Below are positions 55,068 through 64,000 of a DNA stretch of 64,000 nucleotides, piece by piece. The stretch is from assembly GCF_022539505.1 (NCBI RefSeq), contig NC_061510.1:395418249-395482248 (forward strand), given 5' to 3'. The translations under genes were made by a program, and so were the position numbers. This stretch comes from Lolium rigidum (taxonomy: Eukaryota > Streptophyta > Magnoliopsida > Poales > Poaceae). Every line of letters starts with the position of its first letter. Position 1 is the stretch's first letter. The notes under the pieces were generated by a model that searched no databases, had not been told where the DNA came from, and saw only the letters and a list, made by a program, of their open reading frames with translations.

Positions 55068-56587
55068 TGTGCTTTGTTCGCTAGTTCAGGAGTCATAAAC
55101 GTGCCAGTGCTGCCCGAGTCAACCAGGACTGTTGCGATAGTGTTGCCCACCTTTGCTGTGAGAGTAAAGCAATGTTGTTTCTTGGCCTGGCCCGTGACTG
55201 CATGCATAGACAATTTTAGCTGGGCGTCAGGGTTAGGAGGGGCATGCGCTTCATCGCTGTCATCGTCATATTCAGTTATATACACTATTTCGGTTTCCTC
55301 TTCTGCTTGTTGTTGCAGTGCCTGAATTTGAACCTTTGTGCCAAACTTGCACACTTGCTTGTGTCCGGGGAACCAAGGTTCCTTGCATTTATAGCATACC
55401 TTATTGAGCCTTGCCTGCTGAATAACATTGGCTAACCCAGAATTGGGAGCAGCAGGTTTGACTGGCTCCACATAAGCTTGTTTTCTGACCATGGGTTGAT
55501 AGGACTGGTACACAGGTCTTTTAGGTGGTTCTGACATTTCAATTCTTCTTGCAAACCACATTGCCTCTTGTAAGTTTTTGGGCTTATGACACTGCAGATG
55601 ATTTTGTATATAATCAGTCAAGCCAGAGATAAAACAGTTAACATAGTAGTCATTGGGTAAGTTTGGATTGTCTCTCCTCATGACATTCAGGAGCTTCTCA
55701 AACTGTTCAATATAGACTCCAACAGTAGACACTTGAGTAAGAGCATGGAAGGCTCTAACATTGTCACAGATTGAACTCTCCGCAAATCTGTCTGCCAGAT
55801 AACCACAGAATCGAAACCAAGGTAATGTTGAAGCAACATGTCCTGTTCCTCTCCACCATTGCATTGCTTTGCCTTTTAGATATGAGACTGCAATCTCAGT
55901 TCGTTGGTCCGTGGGTGTTCTGCTAGATTCAAAATATTGTTCAATCTGCTGAATCCATGCATCAGCTTCCTCTCCTTCAAATTCTGGAATGTTATACTTA
56001 GCTAGTTTGACTGCCAAAGTGTTTCTTCTAACATCTTGTTGAAAGAGTGGTCTTGCCCTGTTTCTTCTGCCATCAAAACCCTCCTCGTCAGCTTCCTGAG
56101 CATTTCTCATAATCTGATTCTGGTTTGTAATGTGGTGATCTTGTTTAGTGTCTTTGACAGGTGGTTGGCCAGTTGCATTAGGGTGCCTGTAGGGAATCTT
56201 AGGTGTACCATCAAGGTTAAGCTCACGCCCATCTTCATCATATAACTTGCCCTTCCCTCTAGGAGCTAGCTGCTTGTCAGATATTGTGTTGCTACCCTGT
56301 CCTGGAGTTATGCCAAGTGGATCTTCCTCCTCTACTTCAGTTTCGAGTACGGCATGGGCTGTAGTGGTAAAGAACTTTGCAAAATTGGCTTGAATGCAGG
56401 TAAAGTTGTTCTGCAACGCCACAAAATTGGTGTGAACTGACTGAGCAAATTCAGCAAATTCCTTTTTATCTTCCTCTCTATATCTTTGCAGTGTTTTCAC
56501 ATCTAACTGGAGTGACTCTAGTTCTAAAGCTGAAGTATTTGCTGATTCATCTGCAGGTGCCATGTTGCCAGAGAGGGATTCTACCAA
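55040..56587 (-). pseudogene. Chromovirus gag and protease start
   Basis: Starts at ATG 56587 (MVESLSGNMAPADESANTSA), with a coiled-coil-like N-terminus and a capsid domain (PEFEGEEADAWIQQIEQYFE, MQWWRGTG, FISGLTDYIQNHLQ). A zinc knuckle C-x2-C...H...C (CYKCKEPWFPGHK) lies at about 55395-55355, and the protease active site VLVDSGSTGTF at about 55125-55095. The frame is open throughout but runs out of pol sense at about 55070, at the edge of the protease-RT deletion. Confidence 0.9.
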
Positions 56588-56843
56588 CTCACAGAGAACG
56601 GCTGAGCTTCTATTGCTATTGAACTGGAAAAAAAATTGGATGCTTGCCTTACCAAATTCAGTCAGAAGCTGCCGTCTTGAGCAGATGGATGTTGGTGTTG
56701 GAGAGGGTATTCGTCATTGACCAAAGAAATCCCACACCTTGCCCGCAGTTCTACCGCCGCCGTCTCCAACTGCTCCCTTCAAGAAGCACAACCCGGCCGC
56801 AGGAATCAAGGGCAATCCGGAGGATTTGACGAGAGAACCCCCA
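56588..56843 (-). other. Chromovirus 5' leader
   Basis: Untranslated leader upstream of gag. No PBS is visible, so the leader continues beyond the insertion at 56844. The 5' LTR must lie outside the window. Confidence 0.6.
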
Positions 56844-57559
56844 TGTGATGACCCAGCGTACCACTGCATGGTGTAGTACACAAGTCGTTGACATAACACA
56901 AGTGAAACACCGTTCCACCCATATTACATCTCTCAGAGTGGTACAACAGAAACATATGCGAGTCCAAGGTATGTCTATAGAAGTACACACGAGCCGTTTA
57001 CATAAGATCAACACAACCTCCTACTATACAGAGTGAGGTAAAACTTCAAATAAAGCTCCGGAAGAACGACTCGTAATCTATCTTATTGCTAACTCAAGTT
57101 CAAGAGCTACTTGGCTTGCTATAGAAATCTAGCTACTTAGGTGCTAGGATTAGGGAAAGGTTCCCTTCTATTACTAGTCTAGGTTTCCATAATAATTGAT
57201 GCGGGAGTTGACTCCATTGACTTCGTTGATTGGATTCTTCATCTTGTTGCAGCTTGACTCCTTTGTCTTCGAGTTCCACGGTAGTTTCTCCTTCGGTGCA
57301 TTGCTCTAAGAAGGGGGTTCAAACGAGATAGAATGAGTACGAGCGTACTCAGCAAGTTCATATTAGGAAATATGTATATCATGCACTAGCTACAGCCATA
57401 GACCAGAAAGTCATAGGCCAATGCAAGTTTTTTGTAAACATTTCTTCAAAAGGTTTATTTTATTCTGAAAACTATGCCCGTCAGTCTTCACAGGTTGACC
57501 AGAACTTCATGGAGTTCCTTTCCTGCCGCGTTCGCAGCTTCCTTCCCGAACGAGGAGTG

Positions 57560-57990
57560 ACAATCACAATTCAGTATCCTCTCGCAGAGGTGCGTTACTT
57601 TTCCCATAAGAGAACTTAACCTTGTTGCCAACCGGGCAGCCGGCACCGTCCACACTTCCTTTGGTGTGAGGTCGGGTATAAGAACCAAGCCAATCACCGC
57701 CTTCTCCGCGACCTCGCAGACCCACCCTTTTGTAAGTCTCGTCCTCTCCTATATCTATGGGTAGACTAACACAGTGCACTTGTTCTCTCCTATACCGTTA
57801 AGGTAGACCGATCCGAACAACTTATGTGCCCCGTCCTATACACCATAGATAGACCGATCCGGACAACCCTTACAATCCTTCATAGACCAATAATAAGTCT
57901 ACCCTCTCCCGTATCTAATGGTAGACCGTGCAGGACCACATGTCCCCACCTTTACCAAAGATAGATCGATCCGGCAACCCTTATCACCGA
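57560..57990. repeat. Degenerate agaccgatccgg repeat in long LTR
   Basis: Phrases such as tagaccgatccggacaac recur with variation (near 57808, 57852, 57925, 57965), each preceded by a ctcctatacc/cccgtatct-type phrase, giving a period of roughly 60 bases. Confidence 0.65.
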
Positions 57991-60845
57991 TCCGTTGGCA
58001 TGCGAGAGGGAAAAGATACAACTGACTTCCCCAGAGCCATTATAGATCTTATGGTTAACGCGATATGTACGGCGCTAGAATCACTAGACGGCATTGGTAC
58101 TTAGTCCTAGATGAATAGTACCCTTGCAATGGAACCTCCACCAATCAACACATACCATGGTTCCATTGCCCACCACATAGTCATATTCATAATTGTAAAA
58201 TAATACTTTGCTTTTCAATGCAGGAGTGATAAGTATAGTACTTTGCATATAATTTGATAAAAATAATCAAATGACATGAGCAAGCGATGAACTTGCCTTT
58301 CTTGACTCGCAAGATTATGCAGCAAAAGCTTCGATACGTGAGAACTCCAAATGTCTGAAATACCATCATCGTCCGGTAAGGACAATGTTTAAAGAACTGG
58401 CAATAATGCTATAATGCATAGTATGAAATGCAATCGTCCCGAGCGTAACCTAATCCCGATGATTTAAGATTGATGAGTTGTACAGATTTCTTTAGGGTGT
58501 GTTGCACTTTTAGAATGGTTCTCAAACAAGGTTCTTATTAGGGTTTGGTTATATTAGCATCATAATCAAGTGATATAAGACATCATAACAATCATACACA
58601 TAAGGAATAATGGTGGAATAATAGGTAAAGAACAGCTTGTTAATTTTAAATTCTGCAGAACATGATTGATGATTACTTATACTATACTTCAAAAGAATAA
58701 CTTTTGAAGAACATGTTAATTAAGAATTAATGAGTATTTCAAAGAAGGATTAGGGCTTCTAAGGTTTGATTAACATTTGTACTTCAAAAGAATAACTTTT
58801 GAAGAACGAGGTTAAATATGAATATGATCTACTATACATAGGAGTTATGGCTTTCTAGGGTTTACTATTGGGTTCATCTAGTTTCACTAATAGGAACTAG
58901 TTGGTTTCTTAAATAGAATGGGTTTCTATATAACAAGTATTGGCGGGTTTATTGCTATGGTTTCTTCTAAGCATCATATCAAAGGATGGTTATTTAAGAT
59001 GGTTCTATAAATTAGCTATTAGGGTTTACGATGGCTTCACAATTGCTTTACTAAATAATCTCTAATGGTTCTAAGTTAAGTGACTTATCATTTCCTAAGT
59101 AGGGTTTAGTTGAATAGGAGCATGTGATGTGAATTGCTACACAAGGTTGGTACTAGGGTTTATCATTATAGTTCTACTAGGGTTTGATGGTTGAAGTTGA
59201 TTCTAATGGTGTGGTATATAGGATTGATGATCAATGGTGCTAACATGTGATAACAAGCTAGGGTTTATACCTCGGTGATACTAGTGCATCATATAGGTTT
59301 TAATTAAGAATAGGAACATGAAAGGATAATCTCATGTGACTTGGTTTATGCTAATTGATCATAATTATGCATTCATGGGTTACTTATTAAGGTTCTACAA
59401 GTAAAGTTGAAGTGGCTATGATCACATGAGCTAAACCCCTAAGGTTTTAGGTTTGCAACTACTATAGATGAACACATGAAATAATGAGATTAATGTCTTG
59501 CTTAAATTAAAACTAGGTTTCTAAATTATGATACAACTCCTAAAATGTTGATTAGTAATAGAGTTGTGGTTACTAATTACTTTGAATAAAAATTAGGAAT
59601 GGTTTGCCCTTTTATTAATTTTCACAAGATTTAATAGTTAGAGTAATTATTATTTATGTTTAATTAAGAATCAGGGTTTAATAATTGTTATTAGGTTTAA
59701 AGTATTTAACTTGTTAACCTAAGAATGTTTAAGTAAATAATTGTTGATCTACCAAAATAATATTGACTTTTAATATTTTCTTGAGTTATTACTATTTAAA
59801 GAAAATAGAAAATAGTAATTTGCAAATTAGGGTTTATGAATTACCACTCATAATTAAGTTAATGTAAATATGATAAATAAAATTAATCTTAACATTTTAT
59901 TTAGTTACTGAATAGTTAAAATTTAAATTTGAAACTTCACTAATTATTGAATTCAATTTGCATTTTAAACAATTAGAAAGACATAATTAATAAAGATAAA
60001 AATAAGTGAATTTTTATTTTGACACACATTTTTGTTTTATATTTTATTTGGATAGAGTTTATTTTTGTGAGCATTTTGATATATTATTTGCATTTTTCTG
60101 AGTTGAAATGGAATTTCTATGATTTTGCAAAGTTTCAGACATTTTCTGGAATTTGAAATAAAGTGAAAAGGCTAGACATACCGATTCGGTTACACACCCA
60201 GAGACAGTACAGTGGGGCTACTCGCCACGTTGGATGCCACGCAGCAACGACTGGTCAAGATTGATCGTGAGCTTTGACCTTGCCGACGTTTAAACGCCGG
60301 CGGCCAGAGCACGGTGGCGCCGCCGCTACAAGGCACCCCCGGATGCGTGGTTTGTACCAATCGAACGAGAAGAACGAAACAAGACTACTGGTGGTGATGG
60401 TTTGTGCGGGGACTCACCGGAGCTTCGTCGGAACCTATGTCCCGCGGCGGTGCACTCCGGCGAGGTGGCTAATCGGAGCTACGGACGTCGATAGGATGCG
60501 TGAGTATGCTCTACAGACGCGGAATCTCACCGTGAAGCTCAAGGTGTGGTCGGCTCCGGCGATGGTCGACGGAGACGACGGCGATTGGCGATTTCCCGGC
60601 GATGTGCTGCGAAGGGATCGGTGAAATTGATCCGTGACACGGCTCCCCCGGATGCTCGGGCTCCTCCCGAAGCTCCTTGAGTCCAGGCGCTCCTCCCGGA
60701 CCACGTGCCGGAGGCCGGGGTGGCCTCCTTCGTCGGCTTCGTCTTCGACTCCGGCGACGGAGAGTGGATGAGCATGAGGAATAGAAGGTGTCCGAGGAGA
60801 AATGGAGTGGAGGAGATGAACAAGACGTGCACGGCGATGCTCTCC

Positions 60846-60857
60846 ACCTATTTATAG
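60846..60857 (-). promoter_or_regulatory. TATA-like box 1 in long LTR
   Basis: cctataaatagg on the minus strand is followed by a GC-rich segment, so this could be the core promoter of the element. Confidence 0.45.
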
Positions 60858-62342
60858 GCCAAGGGAAGCCCTGTGGCCTCGACACGGCGACGGCCATGGT
60901 CGAAGAGGTGGCGTCTCTGGAAGCTTCTAGCTGGCAAGGATCTCCTCGTCCGCGGATAAGCTCGGACGCGAGAGAGGTTGGGCGTGGTTCTGAGTGTCTG
61001 GCGACGTCCGGGGCAAGCTTATCGTCGACGAGATCGTGGCCTCATCGGCTTGCGGCGCTGTCGTGCTCGGAGACGACGACGACGAACCGTTTTTCCTCAT
61101 GCACGATTTTTGACGCACGCGAAACGGTATTTGGACGTGGGCTGGACTGTTCTCGGGCCGTAGTGTGGGTTGGTCGTGGGCTCAGCTGCTGGGCTGCACG
61201 GCCGTGTAAGGTAAACTTTCCCTCTCTTTCTCTTTTCAAACTTTCTATTTTCTCGTTTTTATTTTCTCGTTTTGATATTTGAATTCAAACTTGAATTCTG
61301 TTTTGTTTTGCAGGTTCTAAAACATTTGAATATCAATATAACTTGATAACAATGCCCACTGTATAATCTTGTTGTTTAAACAAATATTTAGTTTAGGATT
61401 TAATTGATATCTTGTGAGGCTTAAGTAAGAAATAGAAATGGTTTAGTTAGTTATTTCAATTCCTTTTTTAATTTAGGAATCAATTCTGTTTTTTAAAAGA
61501 TCTGAAATTGAGAACATGTGAATGGTGAACATATTTTATTTTGCAAGTGCTTAACCATATTGATTATTCACATATAATTTAGGTATGACTAGGGTTTAAC
61601 AAATGGTAAAGGAAATGGAATTGTATTATGATTTTATGTGGATAGTTATTTCTAAGGGTTTAGAGTTTTGGTAATGCTTCACTATTTGAAATTTAAATAG
61701 GCATGAGGCATGGCAGGGTTCTTCTTATATTTCAAAGTGATACTTGGATTGAAACTCAAATTGGGTTTAGGGTTTTAGTAGTGATCACTAATGTGATATA
61801 CCACTAGGTTTAGGGTGTGAGCAATAGTTAGGTTATGTTTAATTGACTAGGATTATTCTCTACACAAGGCATGAGGATTGGCCTGGATGAACTACTAGTG
61901 ATATATTTATTATTTTATGTGATAGATGAGATCTATTAATAACATGGGTTTAACTGATCATCTATATCTACAAGGTATAATCATGCACTAGACAATATCC
62001 CCTTATTCCTCACTAATCACTCTTTATCATTCCTCTCATCACACTCACTTAGATTCTTAGGTTTCTAATTAGTACCAAATTGTGATGATTATGGAATTGG
62101 TTTACTAAGGTTCTACTCAAGAGATGATGATATGATCCTCTAAATATATGGTTTGCCTAGGGATTCTACCTTGCAATATTCTGTAGCTTGTTCTTCAGGA
62201 AATCTGATAAACCTTCTTCTTGTGGTATGCCTCCACCTCCTAGCTTCTTCATCTTGATCCTAGCTAATTCATATGGAGTGGCTCTATGTGTTTTCTTCCT
62301 TGTATCATGCTATGAGATGAGCAAATGGATGAAGGGTGTGGC

Positions 62343-62354
62343 TCTATTTATAGG
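62343..62354 (-). promoter_or_regulatory. TATA-like box 2 in long LTR
   Basis: cctataaatagagc on the minus strand, about 1.5 kb upstream of TATA-like box 1 in the element's sense. Having two such boxes in one LTR is unusual. Confidence 0.4.
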
Positions 62355-63188
62355 CTTGGGCAAGCTCTAGTATCATGACACATAGGTGGTGACTCTTGTA
62401 TTGGTTTGATGAGTAAGGTGCTTGGTTGTCATGCCCTCATCCATAGCAATCCTTTGAGCATGAGGTGGCAAAGCTTGGAAAGCAAGTCATGTAGATATTT
62501 TCATCCCATGTGGCAAGATCATTATCCCCTCATATGATTTATTTTGGATAGCCAAGTGGCATTTGCTACTAAATATCTTGTGGATGGTTTTATTATTGTT
62601 GATGAGTCACTATATTATATTTGATTGGATTTATATTATAATATTGGTGAAAAGGTCAAAGTTGAGGGTTATTCCTCAAATTTGGATAGTTGGATTTGAT
62701 TTCACCAAGGCATGATCATATGAGTTTCAAAATACTCATAGTTAATTTTATACAAATAGTTTAGACTATAATTCGTAATGTAAATGGATTTAGTTTTATG
62801 ATATTCAATGTATTTAATAAGTTAGGATTTAAATAAGAATGTGTGGCTTTTATGCATTTTAGACCCTATGGTTTACCTTATTTATAAGTGAATTAAATTA
62901 CACACAAAGGTAGTTGCTAACTTTTAAGTGTTGTGTAAATCTAATTCCATTTGATCTAATACATAGATCAAATCATCTCTACCCAAAACAAGGTTTAGCA
63001 AAGATCACAGTGAAGTTTATAGCGCTTGACTTGATGATCTACTTCAATTCCAGCAAGTCAAGTGAAACTTCGATCATCGTGGTAAGTTTTATTTGAAGCG
63101 CGAAAATTCCCCGGATTTTCTATGCATGAATGCAATGCACACTTTGGTGTTCTCTCATTTTATTGCCTCTAAACCTGGGATATTACAG

Positions 63189-64000
63189 CCTCTCCCCCTT
63201 AAACTGAACTTCGTCCCGAAGTTCGAACGCCCTCATGTTTCGGAATGTTGAAATGTCTTGAACAGATCACCATCCTTCAACTCCATGGTGATCCCACTAG
63301 ATATAGTGGAATATATCCCTTGTCCAGATCCTTCCTGGAGACTTCTGATGTCTGGCATCGATACTTTCTTTAATTCTATGATTTCTTCCAACACTCTAAA
63401 CTTATAGGCTTTCTCTCCAAAGATCCTTGGATTAGGACATCTTATGGTGTTAAGGGATTTTACTAATGGTTGTGGTGACACCTTCCTATTTAGGTACTTA
63501 AAACTTGGTTCTACCAGCTGCGGTAATCCAGCTGCGATGTAATATGGCACTATGGTGTACCAGCTGCGATGTCCAAACCTAATTCTAAAGGATTTGTTTA
63601 AAGTAAGGTATTGTTTTCCCTTACTACCATAACAAAAGTAATGGTACTTGGTAAGGTATTTATAATAGGCATGGTCCTGGTGGTTTTAGTCCTACGAATG
63701 GATTAGACTCATTTAGTCCATCCAATCATGGCTTCTAGTTTTAAGCTAGTTATCTTCCTTTTGGGTTCTTTAGGTTCCATGAAAGGAATCTTTCTAATAA
63801 TCATTAGTTTTGGTATAGTCAAACCCTTCGATCTTTTGTTTTCTTAGGCTTTGATTGTCCTCCGATATCTTCTTCATCCAACTTTATTAGCTTAGACTTA
63901 CTTGAGCTCTTTTACTTCTGAGTAATTAGTAATTACCCACTCAAGTGAGGGTCTAACTCTTACGTCCTCGAGATATAAACCTCGGCTTCTGGTCTGACAA
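63189..64000 (-). mobile_element. Interior 3' end of the long-LTR element
   Basis: Immediately right of the LTR the minus strand reads a pol-like tail, RAFELRDEVQFKGERL, whose stop TAA lies just inside the LTR, overlapping the PPT (tttaagggggagaggc). This arrangement is typical of Tekay/Del chromoviruses. Beyond 63240 there is no clear integrase or RT; the frame 63550-63233 minus is not recognisable and the rest is AT-rich. The element is probably non-autonomous and continues past the window edge. Confidence 0.6.

Larger units (their letters stand above)
39491..56843 (-). mobile_element. Chromodomain Ty3/gypsy element, split twice
   Basis: Minus-strand chromovirus, Reina-like by its short LTR and protein style. 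From right to left it has: 5' leader (56588-56843), gag and protease start (56587-55060), RT-RNase H-integrase (55067-52844), then after a 12.5 kb nested Tat element the integrase tail with chromodomain (40308-39899), PPT (about 39867-39885) and 3' LTR (39491-39866). Its 5' LTR is outside the window because a long-LTR element inserted into the leader at 56844. The protein is degraded by an internal deletion between protease and RT and by a frameshift in RNase H. Confidence 0.88.
56844..63188 (-). repeat. Very long LTR (~6.3 kb) of a gypsy element
   Basis: On the minus strand it begins TGTAATATCCCAGGTTTAG (63188) directly after a polypurine tract, and it ends ...gggtcatcaca (56844) where chromovirus sequence resumes. 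TGT...ACA ends and chromovirus sequence on one side support an LTR of a Tekay/Del-like long-LTR element. The other LTR is beyond the window, so the unit could also contain an unrecognised insertion. It holds degenerate agaccgatccgg repeats (57560-57990), a long AT-rich part (58050-60180), a GC-rich part (60200-61210) and a second AT-rich part. Frames at 60274-61282 are not conserved-looking genes. Confidence 0.65.

Noticed and set aside
60274..61282. Candidate host gene in the GC-rich part of the long LTR
   Set aside because: Overlapping frames on both strands with no domain, no splice logic and low-complexity composition. It lies within LTR bounds.

Overview
This 64 kb window is intergenic, repeat-dominated nuclear DNA from a large-genome grass. 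Pooideae of the wheat/barley/oat/ryegrass type is the best guess, from the style of the LTRs, Stowaway MITEs, CACTA ends and Tat-lineage antisense genes. I see no intact host gene, no tRNA or full rRNA gene and nothing prokaryotic. Most open reading frames are transposon coding remnants or chance frames. Element and family names are recognised from memory; boundaries, target-site duplications (TSDs), splice signals and motifs are read directly from the sequence.

Left third (1-24 kb): low-copy DNA in which one block occurs four times (A about 2113-3560, B 5160-6785, C 7240-8344 plus 10360 on, D 13660-14575) and a second, CpG-rich block three times (E1 about 3650-4660, E2 11640-13110, E3 17996-20035), i.e. 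an old local duplication array. Small elements peppered it: a 5'- and 3'-complete, coding-free non-LTR element with a 16-bp TSD (460-1105), a 2.0 kb solo LTR (8345-10359), a complete Stowaway (10613-10870), a hAT transposase scrap (about 11026-11290), a CACTA terminus carrying a 5S-rRNA-like internal promoter (14590 on; 5S-like 14961-15022), a 413-bp foldback MULE-type MITE with a perfect 9-bp TSD (15748-16160), a Stowaway split by a tandem-repeat-bearing element (16471-17993), two 5'-truncated LINEs (18425-18687 minus; 20036-21597 plus) and a GC-rich tandem-repeat element (22486-24160).

Middle and right (24-64 kb): a minus-strand multi-exon gene remnant (exons 39490-38831 and 25456-24404) is cut in exon 3 by a 13.4 kb non-autonomous Athila-like element (25457-38830, TSD gcgat). 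That element hosts a 6.5 kb non-autonomous Tat-like element (28638-35118). The 5' end of the gene remnant abuts a minus-strand chromodomain Ty3/gypsy element (39491-56843). The chromovirus is in turn split by a 12.5 kb minus-strand Tat element (40314-52838, TSD agacc) and by a very long LTR (56844-63188) whose element runs off the right edge.

The most notable biology is the Tat pair. Each of the two independent Tat elements carries an extra gene in antisense next to its 3' LTR. In the 12.5 kb element it is a full eukaryotic-looking gene on the plus strand: TATA box, 5'-UTR intron, five further introns with GT-AG borders, and a long coiled-coil product, now broken by frameshifts and one stop. 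In the 6.5 kb element it is an intronless, acidic Ser/Glu-rich frame. The nesting gives a readable insertion order.
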